Source: DATLYH01 sp035575035
GTDB taxonomy: Bacteria > Planctomycetota > Planctomycetia > Gemmatales > Gemmataceae
DNA: 32,835 nt
Assembly (NCBI GenBank): GCA_035575035.1
Contig: DATLYH010000046.1
Span: 1 to 32,835, forward strand
Direction of reading: 5' to 3'
In this document: piece after piece, positions 21,366 through 28,947 of the stretch
How the letters are laid out: the number at the start of each line of letters is the position of its first letter
How positions within the stretch are numbered: the first letter of the stretch is position 1
Translations under genes and position numbers: made by a program
The notes under the pieces: model-generated
What the model was told of the DNA's origin: nothing
Databases searched by the model: none
What the model saw: only the letters and a program-made list of their open reading frames with translations

Positions 21366-23288
21366 ATGCGCCGACCTCAAGGTCTCGCCGCCTTTGTCCT
21401 TGTCCTGGTGCTAACGGCACCGGTCCTTGCCCAGCGGACCCCATACACCCCCGAACAGCTCTCCCTAATCCGCACTGTCACCGAATGCGAGCTTTCGCCC
21501 GACGGCCAGACGGTCGCCTTCGTCACCGACATCACCGGTGCCCTCGAACTGTGGACGGTCCCCGCAGCCGGCGGCTGGCCAACGCAGCTGACCAACCTCG
21601 ACGAGCAGGTCGCCGACATCCGCTGGTCCCCCGACGGCAGGTGGATCGTCTTTACCTCCGATTACGGCGGCAACGAACGCCGCGACCTCTACCGGGTGCC
21701 GGCCGGCGGCCCCATCGAAAAACTGACCGACACCAAACTCTCCGAGACCAACCCTCGCTTCTCGCCCGACGGCAAGCGTCTCGCCTTCACCGCCGACCCC
21801 GACCGGGAGTTCCTCTTCCAGCTCCACGTCATGGACCTGGAAACGAAGCAGACAGTGCAGCTGACACGCGAGCCTGTCAACGTCCAAGAGCCGGTCTGGT
21901 CGCCCGACGGCACCGCCATCGCCGTCACCCGCTCCGGCGACGACCAGAAGGGCGAGCTGCTGCTGGTGGACGCCGGCAGCGGGGCCACGGTGGTGGTCAA
22001 GCCGCCGATCAAGGACGGCATCCTCTGGCCAGAAGCCTTCGCACCCGACGGCCGGTCGCTGCTCGTGACGGCGCGGAACCAGGCCGGCTTTTTACAGCTG
22101 GCGGTGCTGGAGCTGGCGGGGGCCGCCGAGGCCGGCAAGCCGCCGAGACCGACCGGGCCGCCGACGTTCATTGGTCCGGAGAAGTGGGACATCAGTGACG
22201 CCCGCTGGAATCGGGACGGCATCTATTTCCTGCGCAACGAAGGGGGCGCGACTAGTCTGAACTTCCTCGCCTCCCCGCGCGACCAGGCCCGCGTGCTGCT
22301 GCCGCCTCTGGGGGTGATCGACCGGTTCAGCCTGGACCGCTCGGGCAGCAACCTGGCCTTGCTGCGTGAGGACATCAACCGGCCCGCGGACGTGTGGAGG
22401 TTGCAGAGCATCCCGGGCCGGCCAGCGGCCCGGGCCTTGATGGACGACTCGGCGCCGCCGCTCCGGCAGGTCACCTTCAGCCTGCTGGGCGGCGTCAAAC
22501 CGGAGGAACTTTCGCCGGGCGAGATGATCACCTACGAGAGCTTCGACCGGACGAAAATCGAAACGCTCTTTCTGAAGCCCCCGGTGAGCCGCCTGGGCTC
22601 CCCGCCGCCGGCAGTGGTCTATGTGCACGGCGGCCCGAACGGGCAGGTGCGAAAGGAGTTCTATCCCTTCTTCCATGTGCTGACGGAGGCGGGCTTCGCA
22701 GTGATCGCGCCGAACTACCGCGGCTCGACGGGGTACGGCAAGGCGTTCGAGGACCTTAACAACAAGGACTGGGGCGGTGGCGATCTGAAGGACCTGGTGG
22801 CGGCGGTGGAGCATTTCGGCAAGCGCGGCGACATCGACCCGAAGCGGGTGGGCATCACCGGCGGCAGTTACGGCGGCTACATGACGCTGATGGCCCTGTG
22901 CCGGACGCCCGGTGTCTGGAAGGCCGGCGTCGAGCGCTACGGCATGCCCGACCTGGTGATGGACTACCTGCTCTGCAAGAGCCGCTTCGCCGACTGGTAC
23001 GAGACGGAAATGGGCAACCCGCGCCGGGACGCCGCCCTGTTCCGCGAGCGCTCGCCGCTGCCCTACCTTGACGACATCAAGGCGCCGCTGCTGGTCTTCC
23101 AGGGGGCCAACGACACCAACGTGCCGAAGTCGGAATCGGACCTGCTGGTGGCGGTGCTCCGGGAATTGAAGAAGCCGCACGAATACATCGTCTACGACGA
23201 CGAGGGCCACGGCTTCACCCGCCGCAAGAACCTGCTCGACTGCTACCGACGGACGGCAGCGTTCTTCGTCAGGCACCTCCGTGAGTAG
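21366..23288 (+). CDS. Exported S9-family (prolyl oligopeptidase-like) serine peptidase
   Basis: A 640-residue protein with a signal peptide (LAAFVLVLVLTAPVLAQ, residues 7-23). Residues 30-340 form a beta-propeller made of PD40/TolB-like repeats, recognised by recurring SPDG motifs (ECELSPDGQTVAFVTD, RWSPDGRWIVFTSD, RFSPDGKRLAFTAD, VWSPDGTAIAVTRS). Residues 380-640 are an alpha/beta-hydrolase: oxyanion region VYVHGGPNGQ, nucleophile S501 in GGSYGGYM, acid D583 in GANDTNVP, and H615 in DEGHGF. It should cleave short peptides, or remove acyl-amino acids, outside the cytoplasm. The 3' end overlaps the convergent gene at 23269 by 20 bp. Confidence 0.95.
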   Translation: MRRPQGLAAFVLVLVLTAPVLAQRTPYTPEQLSLIRTVTECELSPDGQTVAFVTDITGALELWTVPAAGGWPTQLTNLDEQVADIRWSPDGRWIVFTSDYGGNERRDLYRVPAGGPIEKLTDTKLSETNPRFSPDGKRLAFTADPDREFLFQLHVMDLETKQTVQLTREPVNVQEPVWSPDGTAIAVTRSGDDQKGELLLVDAGSGATVVVKPPIKDGILWPEAFAPDGRSLLVTARNQAGFLQLAVLELAGAAEAGKPPRPTGPPTFIGPEKWDISDARWNRDGIYFLRNEGGATSLNFLASPRDQARVLLPPLGVIDRFSLDRSGSNLALLREDINRPADVWRLQSIPGRPAARALMDDSAPPLRQVTFSLLGGVKPEELSPGEMITYESFDRTKIETLFLKPPVSRLGSPPPAVVYVHGGPNGQVRKEFYPFFHVLTEAGFAVIAPNYRGSTGYGKAFEDLNNKDWGGGDLKDLVAAVEHFGKRGDIDPKRVGITGGSYGGYMTLMALCRTPGVWKAGVERYGMPDLVMDYLLCKSRFADWYETEMGNPRRDAALFRERSPLPYLDDIKAPLLVFQGANDTNVPKSESDLLVAVLRELKKPHEYIVYDDEGHGFTRRKNLLDCYRRTAAFFVRHLRE

Positions 23289-23862
23289 GGCGAGGCCCGA
23301 CCGCTAGCCTGGCCAATTCGGCGGTGTAATTCCGCCAATTTCCCTCCGTGTAGAGAAGGTCGTCCCCCGCATAGAGCCGGAGGGCGTCCAGGGTCCACTC
23401 TGTTTCCCAGTAGGCGATAAACCGGGCATCGATTAGCCCGAGAGGGCCCGGCAGGGGGAATTCAATTTGGGAGAGCCCCTTGCACTGCACGTGCCGGCGG
23501 ACGACCTTCCCGTTGACCCGGGCGCTGTCGTAGCCGAACCCCCGTCCGTTGTACTCGACGGTGGCCCGGATCTTCCCGGTCAGTCGGATCACCCGCCGCA
23601 CCCAGCCGCGGGCGATCAGCTCGCTCTTCTGGGGCAGGCAGGCGAGCGGGTCGCCGTATTCGGCCGCCAGCCGGCGCGCCCGCTCCTCCAGCGCCGGGCG
23701 GCGACCGTCGCGGACGGCCAGGTTGGTCAACCAACATTGCAAGCGGACCAGTTCGCCGCGCGGGTCGCCCTGCTCCTCCAGCCAGTCGGCGTAGATCAGG
23801 CGCAGGCCGTCGTCGTCAGGATCTGCGATGATCGCCCGCAGGAAAGTGTCTTCCTCGCCCAT
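23269..23862 (-). CDS. TIGR02996 domain protein (paralogue B)
   Basis: A 197-residue protein opening with the TIGR02996 repeat-companion domain: FLRAIIADPDDDGLRLIYAD then WLEEQGDPRGELVRLQ. This short domain is typical of Gemmata-type planctomycetes, usually placed before leucine-rich or other repeats. Here the rest (PLACLPQKSELIARGW, VRRVIRLTGKIRATVEYNGR) is a unique beta-rich region shared with the next gene. ATG 23862 was chosen because GAGGAG lies nine bases upstream, inside the end of paralogue A, and its start is two bases after that gene's stop. It is the last gene of a three-gene minus-strand operon and overlaps the peptidase 3' end. Confidence 0.88.
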   Translation of the reverse strand: MGEEDTFLRAIIADPDDDGLRLIYADWLEEQGDPRGELVRLQCWLTNLAVRDGRRPALEERARRLAAEYGDPLACLPQKSELIARGWVRRVIRLTGKIRATVEYNGRGFGYDSARVNGKVVRRHVQCKGLSQIEFPLPGPLGLIDARFIAYWETEWTLDALRLYAGDDLLYTEGNWRNYTAELARLAVGPRPTHGGA

Positions 23863-23864
23863 CT

Positions 23865-24386
23865 TCACTTCTCCTCATACGCAATGCCACTGTCCAGGGA
23901 GATGAGGAAGTACTGAAGCCGGATTATCCCGCAGAACACCGTCACGCCGGCGCGAACCAGACCCAGCGGCCCCGGGACCGGAACCCATTCGATCCAACCC
24001 GGGGCCTTGTGGAACTGGTCACAGACCACCTCGCCGTTCACCCGGATAACGTCGCGCCCGCGCCGCCGGCTGTACTCGATGGTCCCCTGCACCGGCCCGG
24101 ACAGCCGGATGACCCGCCGTTTCCGTCCCTTCTCCAACAGCCGGCTCCGCTGGGGCAGCCGGATCAACGGGTTGCCGTGTTCCGCCGCCAGCAAGCGGGC
24201 CCGCTCCTCCAATTCGGGCCGGCGGGGATCGGTGAGCCCCAGGTTCAGCAGGAGGCACTGCAAGCGGACCAGTTCGCCGCGGGGGTCGCCTTGCTCCTCC
24301 AGCCAGTCGGCGTAAATCAGGCGCAGGCCGTCGTCGTCGGGGTCCTCGAAGATCGCCCGCAGGAAGGCGCCTTCTTCGCCGCTCAT
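23865..24386 (-). CDS. TIGR02996 domain protein (paralogue A)
   Basis: A 173-residue paralogue of the neighbouring gene. Residues 7-45 are the TIGR02996 domain (FLRAIFEDPDDDGLRLIYAD, WLEEQGDPRGELVRLQ); residues 60-150 align with the neighbour in the same order (PLIRLPQRSRLLEKGR, RVIRLSGPVQGTIEYSRR, GPLGLV). The C-terminus is shorter by about 25 residues. Its ATG overlaps the stop of the PfpI gene as ATGA, so translation is likely coupled. The pair arose by tandem duplication. The function of the family is unknown. Confidence 0.88.
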   Translation of the reverse strand: MSGEEGAFLRAIFEDPDDDGLRLIYADWLEEQGDPRGELVRLQCLLLNLGLTDPRRPELEERARLLAAEHGNPLIRLPQRSRLLEKGRKRRVIRLSGPVQGTIEYSRRRGRDVIRVNGEVVCDQFHKAPGWIEWVPVPGPLGLVRAGVTVFCGIIRLQYFLISLDSGIAYEEK

Positions 24387-24964
24387 GGCTCAATCCGGGT
24401 GCCGAGTACCTGGAGGAACTTCGCCAACCACTCGGGGTGGGCGGGCCAGGCCGGGGCGGTCACCAGCACGCCGTCGGCGTGGGCCTTGTCCGCGGCCAGC
24501 TCCACCCACTTGCCGCCGGCAGCCCGCACCTCCGGGCCAACCGCTGGGTACGCCGTACACGCCAGGCCGCTCACCACACCGGCGGCGGTCAACAGCTGCA
24601 CCCCGTGGCAGATGGCGGCGATCGGTTTGCCCGCCTCCCGGAAGTGGCGCACCATCTGAAGGACTTCCTCGTTCAGTCGCAGATACTCCGGGGCCCGGCC
24701 GCCGGGGATGACCAGGGCGTCGTAATCCCGCGCCCGGACCTCGCTGAACGTGGCATTCAGGGTGAAGTTATGGCCGGGCTTCTCGCTGTAGGTTTGGTCC
24801 CCCTCGAAATCGTGGACGGCCGTCCGCACCGTCTGGCCGGCCTTCTTGCCGGGGCAGACCGCGTGGACAGTGTGGCCCACCATCAGGAGCGCCTGGAAGG
24901 GAACCATCGCTTCGTAATCCTCGACGTAATCACCGACCAGCATCAAGATCTTCTTGGCAGCCAT
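24383..24964 (-). CDS. DJ-1/PfpI family protein
   Basis: A 193-residue protein from ATG 24964, with AAAGGAA nine bases upstream on the minus strand. It has the flavodoxin-like DJ-1/PfpI fold: KKILMLVGDYVEDYEAM with the conserved acidic residue E15, DYDALVIPGGRAPEYLR, and the nucleophile elbow PIAAICHGVQLL with C119 and H120. Members act as glyoxalases, deglycases, chaperones or peptidases; the sequence does not decide among them. It heads a coupled operon with two TIGR02996 genes, a link that could connect it to their unknown process. A longer start at 25036 is rejected for lack of fit. Confidence 0.93.
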   Translation of the reverse strand: MAAKKILMLVGDYVEDYEAMVPFQALLMVGHTVHAVCPGKKAGQTVRTAVHDFEGDQTYSEKPGHNFTLNATFSEVRARDYDALVIPGGRAPEYLRLNEEVLQMVRHFREAGKPIAAICHGVQLLTAAGVVSGLACTAYPAVGPEVRAAGGKWVELAADKAHADGVLVTAPAWPAHPEWLAKFLQVLGTRIEP

Positions 24965-25153
24965 GTCGGGTTCCTTTCTCCTCATACGGGAAGGCCTGGG
25001 GCGCGCTGCTGCAAGCGGCGCACCGGCGCCGCTCATTAGGATACCTCAGGCGCCACGGTTCCCGCCAGCCGGTCGGCTCTCCGCGCAAGGGTTGGCTTGC
25101 CCTGCGTTCTCCGGGTGGAGGCCGAAGGAAGCAGTTTCACTGCGGAGGACGTC

Positions 25154-25558
25154 ATGAGCTGGAAATACCTCGTCGCCCTGGCGATCCTTGCGGCGGCAGG
25201 CACCGCCGCCCAGGCTCACGAAAAGAAGATCATGTATGGCAGGCCGGACCGCCATGCCCCAGGGTATGTGGTCCCGCCGGCGCTCAGTCTTCCGGTCATC
25301 GTGGGCCATCCGGGGCTCACCAGGCCGGCGCGGCTGCATCTGCCCTGCAATCTGGAACGGCACCTTGAGCGCACTATCCGGCATTACTACGGCCACTGCG
25401 TTGAGGATGTCGATGTGGACGTGGACGGGCGCCGGGGCCGTGTCACAATCGAGGTGGAAGTCCGGCATCCGATCCCGCGCGGGCATCTGCTCCACCTGCT
25501 TCGGTCCCTGCCTGAGCTGTACGGTTACCAGATCTGCCTGGAGATCGAGTGCGACTGA
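25154..25558 (+). CDS. Small exported protein, function unknown
   Basis: A 134-residue protein from ATG 25154, with CGGAGGA about eight bases upstream. Residues 1-21 form a signal peptide (YLVALAILAAAGTAAQA). The mature half begins with HEKKIMYGRPDRHAPGY and ends in a compact alpha-beta unit: LERHLERTIRHYYGHCVEDV, VDVDGRRGRVTIEVEV, then LHLLRSLPELYGYQICLEIE. Helix-strand-strand-helix-strand order resembles a BON-like domain, but the match is weak. It stands alone between divergent neighbours and is closed by an intrinsic terminator. Confidence 0.75.
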   Translation: MSWKYLVALAILAAAGTAAQAHEKKIMYGRPDRHAPGYVVPPALSLPVIVGHPGLTRPARLHLPCNLERHLERTIRHYYGHCVEDVDVDVDGRRGRVTIEVEVRHPIPRGHLLHLLRSLPELYGYQICLEIECD

Positions 25559-25582
25559 GGAAGGGATTAGCCGGTGACCAAT

Positions 25583-25628
25583 CGGGGCGCGGGCGAGTGG
25601 AATCCTTGCCGGCGCCCCGCCGTTTTTT
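25583..25628 (+). terminator. Intrinsic terminator
   Basis: CGGGGCGC (25583-25590) pairs with GCGCCCCG (25612-25619), followed by six T (25623-25628). It lies 24 bp after the stop at 25558. Confidence 0.85.
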
Positions 25629-25682
25629 ACCGACGGCACCTCTCGGCCGCCTCGATGGCCGCCTTTGGTGGCGCTGCCGGCT

Positions 25683-26555
25683 TCAACAGCGGTCAGCAGC
25701 CGGTGTGGGCGTCAGTCGCGTCGGCGTGAACGCCTCCAGCCAGGCACGGACTTCGTGGATGACCCGGTCCGGCGTAGAGGTGCCAGCCGTCAGGCCGACC
25801 ACGCGCACCCCGTGGAACCACTCGGGGCGCAGCTCGGCGGCACGGGCCACCTGGTAAGCCGGCCGCCCCAGCCGACGGGCCAGCTCGGTTAGCTTGCGGC
25901 TGTTGTTACTGTCGGGGCCGCCGACCACGATCACTACCTCCACCTCGGCTGCCAAACGGTGCAGTGCCTCCTGGCGGTCCTTGGTCGGCTGGCAGACGGT
26001 GTCGATGAAGCGGATGTCCGCCTCGGGGAAGCGGCGGCGAAGGCAGGCAACCAGTTCCCGGACGCGTTCCAGCGGCTGCGTTGTCTGGGCCACCACGCCC
26101 AGCCGCGGCCGGCCGGCCAGCTGGTCGAGGTCTTCTTCATGCAGCACCACCGTGTAGTCGTCCAGGTCGCCCACCAGGCCGCGCACCTCGACGTGGTCGC
26201 GTTGGCCGATGACGACAGGGTGCCGCCCCTCTTCCACCAGCCGGGCCAACGCCAGGTGGGCGCGGCGGACGAGCGGACAGGTGGCATCATGAATGTTCAG
26301 CCCCTTTTCCCGGAGCTGGAGCCGGACGCGGTCAGCGATGCCGTGGGCGGTCACCAGGACGTCGGCCGTACTGACCTCCTCGGGACGGCGGGCGCGACGG
26401 GCGCCGGCGGCGTCGAGCTGGGCCACCACGTCGGGATTGTGCACCAGGTCGCCCAGGATGGTCAGCGGCCGCGAACCGGTCAGCCCCAGCGCCAGGTCAA
26501 TCGCGTCGCGCACCCCGAAGCACATGCCCAGGTGTTCCGCCATGCGCACTTCCAT
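25683..26555 (-). CDS. ispH: 4-hydroxy-3-methylbut-2-enyl diphosphate reductase
   Basis: A 290-residue iron-sulfur enzyme for the last step of the MEP isoprenoid pathway, making IPP and DMAPP. The three cluster cysteines are C12 (GMCFGVRDAI), C93 (ATCPLVRRAH) and C188 (DTVCQPTKDRQ). Substrate-binding residues of the family are present: H39 in LVHNPDVV, H71 in TAHGI, H121 and E123 in HVEVRG, TTQ near 158-160, SNNSRKL, and TAGTSTP near the C-terminus. ATG 26555 has AAGGAG seven bases upstream. It is not in an obvious operon with MEP genes here. Confidence 0.96.
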   Translation of the reverse strand: MEVRMAEHLGMCFGVRDAIDLALGLTGSRPLTILGDLVHNPDVVAQLDAAGARRARRPEEVSTADVLVTAHGIADRVRLQLREKGLNIHDATCPLVRRAHLALARLVEEGRHPVVIGQRDHVEVRGLVGDLDDYTVVLHEEDLDQLAGRPRLGVVAQTTQPLERVRELVACLRRRFPEADIRFIDTVCQPTKDRQEALHRLAAEVEVVIVVGGPDSNNSRKLTELARRLGRPAYQVARAAELRPEWFHGVRVVGLTAGTSTPDRVIHEVRAWLEAFTPTRLTPTPAADRC

Positions 26556-26625
26556 CGTTGACTCCTTCTTGCGGCCGGGCGTTGAAGAAATAACCGCGGC
26601 CCGGCTGACTCGTTAACCGGCTGGC

Positions 26626-26949
26626 TCATGCCCGGGCCTGGCCACGGCCGCGCTGGACGATCGCTTCCAGATGGTCGAGGTAGCGGCTGAAAGCCTGCCG
26701 GCCGGCCCGGGTGAGACGGCAAGTGGTCTGCGGCCGCCGGCCGACGAACTGCTTGGTGGTGGCGACGTAGCCTTTTTCTTCGAGCTTCTGTAAATGAACG
26801 CTGAGGTTGCCGTCGGTCATCCCCAGCGTATCGCGCAGCTCGGTGAAGGTCAGGCCCTCGACCGCGGCCAGCACCGAGACAATGGCCAGCCGACCGCGCT
26901 CGTGCAGCAGAGGGTCGAGCTCTTCGACGAGGCGTTTGAGGGCATTCAC
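26626..26949 (-). CDS. Winged-helix transcriptional regulator (MarR/ArsR-like, HTH_27 type)
   Basis: A 107-residue DNA-binding protein. Helices LDPLLHERGRLAIVSVLAAV, LTFTELRDTLGMTDGNLSVH and LQKLEEKGYVATTK form the wing-helix core, followed by the wing GRRPQTTCRLTRAGRQAF and a C-terminal dimer helix. This is the small 'winged helix DNA-binding' type that commonly sits beside a membrane protein gene. GTG 26949 is preferred because GAGG lies seven bases upstream; a longer frame begins at 26967. It follows the membrane protein gene on the same strand after 26 bp, so it probably controls its own operon. Confidence 0.85.
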   Translation of the reverse strand: MNALKRLVEELDPLLHERGRLAIVSVLAAVEGLTFTELRDTLGMTDGNLSVHLQKLEEKGYVATTKQFVGRRPQTTCRLTRAGRQAFSRYLDHLEAIVQRGRGQARA

Positions 26950-26975
26950 GGCGTACCTCACCGGCAAAAGCAGTT

Positions 26976-27584
26976 TCAGGCGACAGAGCGGTGCAGGCGG
27001 ATGGCGTTCTCACGGCGTTCGGCGGCGAGCAGGGCGGCCCCCAGGGCGATGTGGCCCAGGCCAAATACCAGGCCCATCATCACCACCGACCAAGCCGGCC
27101 CCAGCCAAAGCGTCAGCCCGCCCAGGCCGAGCACAACGATCCCCAGCCGCCGGATCGGTGCCGGGGCGTAGGCAGAGGTGGCCAGCGCCCCCTGGCCATA
27201 GCAGAGCATCCAGACGCCCGGCAGCCAGAGATGCTGGCCGCGGGCGAAGAAAAAGATGCTCAGCACGAAGGCCGCGAACAGAGAGGGGGCCAGGGCCAGC
27301 ACCACGGCCCGCGCCTGGCGCGACCAGACCGGCTCGCCGCGCCGTCGGCTGCGGAGCACCGTGCCGAGGCAGGTGGCCAGCAACGAGCCGGCGAAGACCG
27401 CTCCCCAGACACCGCCGAAATGCCAGGGGTTGTCCGGGTCGAGGGCGAGGAAGGCCAGCGCCCCGGCCCCGGCCATGCTGCCAGCCGCCAGACCCGCCCG
27501 GGCGGTGAGGAGTTGGTACTGCGTAGTGCGCTCCATCAGTGTGCGGATGACTTCCAGGGTGCGCGCGGCCTCGCGAGCGTCCAT
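26976..27584 (-). CDS. Multi-pass membrane protein, operon partner of the regulator
   Basis: A 202-residue protein from ATG 27584, with GGAGG eight bases upstream. After a short cytoplasmic helix (AREAARTLEVIRTLMERTTQ) come about six hydrophobic segments, near residues 27-46, 56-75, 90-110, 115-135, 143-165 and 170-190. No transport or enzymatic motif is visible. In planctomycetes and other bacteria such proteins are paired with a small winged-helix regulator, as here; the pair may respond to envelope or small-molecule signals, but that is inference. Confidence 0.8.
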   Translation of the reverse strand: MDAREAARTLEVIRTLMERTTQYQLLTARAGLAAGSMAGAGALAFLALDPDNPWHFGGVWGAVFAGSLLATCLGTVLRSRRRGEPVWSRQARAVVLALAPSLFAAFVLSIFFFARGQHLWLPGVWMLCYGQGALATSAYAPAPIRRLGIVVLGLGGLTLWLGPAWSVVMMGLVFGLGHIALGAALLAAERRENAIRLHRSVA

Positions 27585-27619
27585 CGAATTCCTCCACAAA
27601 TTGGTTTGTGACGCAAAGC

Positions 27620-27648
27620 ACTCTACCATCAAATAGCAGCCCTGTCAA
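27620..27648 (-). promoter_or_regulatory. Sigma-70-type promoter for the membrane protein-regulator operon
   Basis: On the minus strand TTGACA (27648-27643) and TAGAGT (27625-27620) are separated by exactly 17 bp. An imperfect palindrome ACAAA-TTGG-TTTGT (27596-27609) lies between promoter and start and could be the operator for the regulator encoded downstream. Confidence 0.65.
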
Positions 27649-27719
27649 GGCAGTCACCCCCCGGGATTGCCTGGGAGAGCGCCTTGGAGGTTCGCCGTCT
27701 GATCCCTTCTGCCCAAGGC

Positions 27720-27763
27720 AAGCGCCGGCCCCGGGCCGAGGTGACTGGCCGGGGCCGGCGCTT
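27720..27763. repeat. GC-rich 13-bp hairpin
   Basis: AAGCGCCGGCCCC (27720-27732) pairs perfectly with GGGGCCGGCGCTT (27751-27763), with an inner GGCC/GGCC pair. It lies upstream of the membrane protein operon and downstream of the DUF1080 gene; no T-run follows on either strand beyond the stem itself. Confidence 0.75.
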
Positions 27764-27831
27764 CAAGTGTAGCACCGATTCCTGATCGGGCGGGGTTTTG
27801 CCCCGACGACGTGCCGCGTATCCGGGATGGC

Positions 27832-27887
27832 CGGGGCTGAGTCCGCGAAGCTCCGGCACCTTCTAGGTCTTCGAAGACTCAGCCCCG
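27832..27887 (-). repeat. 12-bp inverted repeat after the DUF1080 gene
   Basis: CGGGGCTGAGTC (27832-27843) pairs perfectly with GACTCAGCCCCG (27876-27887), with an inner CGAAG / CTTCG stem. It starts 37 bp after the stop of the minus-strand gene ending at 27925 and may act as its transcript end, though no U-run follows. Confidence 0.65.
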
Positions 27888-27924
27888 ACCACACTCCCTC
27901 GGCACTTCTACAGAGCCGTGGGCC

Positions 27925-28620
27925 TCATTTCACCGTGATCAGCTTGTCCTCTGGGAAAGTGGTGAGGACCAGGTCCTTGAAGTGGACCTCCTGGGGGACG
28001 TTATTGGAGTGGAGTTGCAAGGCGATCGGCCCCTCCATGATCAGCTCGGGCTGCGGATCGCGCCAGTCCACCACGGCGACGCCGTTGACCGCGACGCGGA
28101 CCCGGTTGCCCTGGGCCAGGATTTCCAGGTGGTTCCAGTCCTTTTGCTTGCCCGCCTTCTGGGCAGGCCGGCCGTCCACCTTCAGGCTGCCGCGGCGGTG
28201 CAGGTCGTACATGCCCCAGCCGGTCGGGAACATCACCAGATGGCCCATGTAAGTGTACTTGTCCCCCTTCTCGGGCGCCAGCCGGCCCCAGAAGGCGATG
28301 CCCGAGTGCATGTCCTTGGGGCCGCCGTCCACCAGTTTCACCGTGGCCAGCAGGCGGAAGTCGCTGAACTTTCGCTTGGTCACCAGGTAGGTGCTAACCT
28401 TGATTGGCTCGGCGTTCTTGGCCACGATAACCCCATCCTTGACCGACCAGAGATGTTCATGCCCCTCCCAGCCTTCCAGGTCTCTGCCGTTGAAGAGCTT
28501 GATTGTCTCGGATTTGCCCTGGCGCGGCGGGACAATAGGCGGCTCCTTCTGGTCATCCGCCGCGGCCAGGGCGGCGATGCCGACAAGGAGGAGGGCAGCG
28601 CAAACAGCGGTGCGTCTCAT
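27925..28620 (-). CDS. Exported DUF1080 (3-keto-disaccharide hydrolase-like) protein
   Basis: A 231-residue protein from ATG 28620 with a signal peptide (RRTAVCAALLLVGIAALAAA). The mature part is a concanavalin/laminin-G-like jelly roll: IKLFNGRDLEGWEGHEHLWS, VKDGVIVAKN, YLVTKRKFSDFRLLATVKL, HSGIAFWGR, KDWNHLEILAQGNRVRVAVN, and GPIALQLHSNNVPQEVHFKD. These are all DUF1080 hallmarks, a family greatly expanded in planctomycetes and linked to breakdown of oxidised sugars; substrate here is unknown. Full length for a single-domain member. The longer start at 28755 adds residues that do not look like a leader. Confidence 0.93.
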   Translation of the reverse strand: MRRTAVCAALLLVGIAALAAADDQKEPPIVPPRQGKSETIKLFNGRDLEGWEGHEHLWSVKDGVIVAKNAEPIKVSTYLVTKRKFSDFRLLATVKLVDGGPKDMHSGIAFWGRLAPEKGDKYTYMGHLVMFPTGWGMYDLHRRGSLKVDGRPAQKAGKQKDWNHLEILAQGNRVRVAVNGVAVVDWRDPQPELIMEGPIALQLHSNNVPQEVHFKDLVLTTFPEDKLITVK

Positions 28621-28911
28621 ACGGGTTACTCCGGGTTGGTGGTGAGCGTGCATCTTCCCAAGGGACGGCGCGTCCCGGTCCCGGACCATACCAGCGGGTG
28701 CCGCTGGAATCAAGCGTCCTGGCGGTTTATGCTGGCCTTGGGGGGGGAGTGCCACGGGTATTATCTACCAATTCGATCCGTATAAGCTGCTCACCCGGCC
28801 GGCCTACGCCGCTGCCGATTCGGTGCTACAGGTCGCCTCACCCATCCCCAGCCGGGGCTGCTGCATGGTTGAGGCATCACCTTGCCGGGTCGAAAAAATC
28901 GGTGCCGGCGC

Positions 28912-28941
28912 TTGACACGGCTCGCTCGGCGAGTGTATAGA
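28912..28941 (+). promoter_or_regulatory. Strong sigma-70-type promoter for the candidate RNA
   Basis: TTGACA (28912-28917) and TATAGA (28936-28941) are separated by 18 bp; five of six bases match at -10 and all six at -35. No gene with a ribosome site starts downstream before the terminator at 29537. Transcription would begin near 28948. Confidence 0.75.
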
Positions 28942-28947
28942 AAGGGG

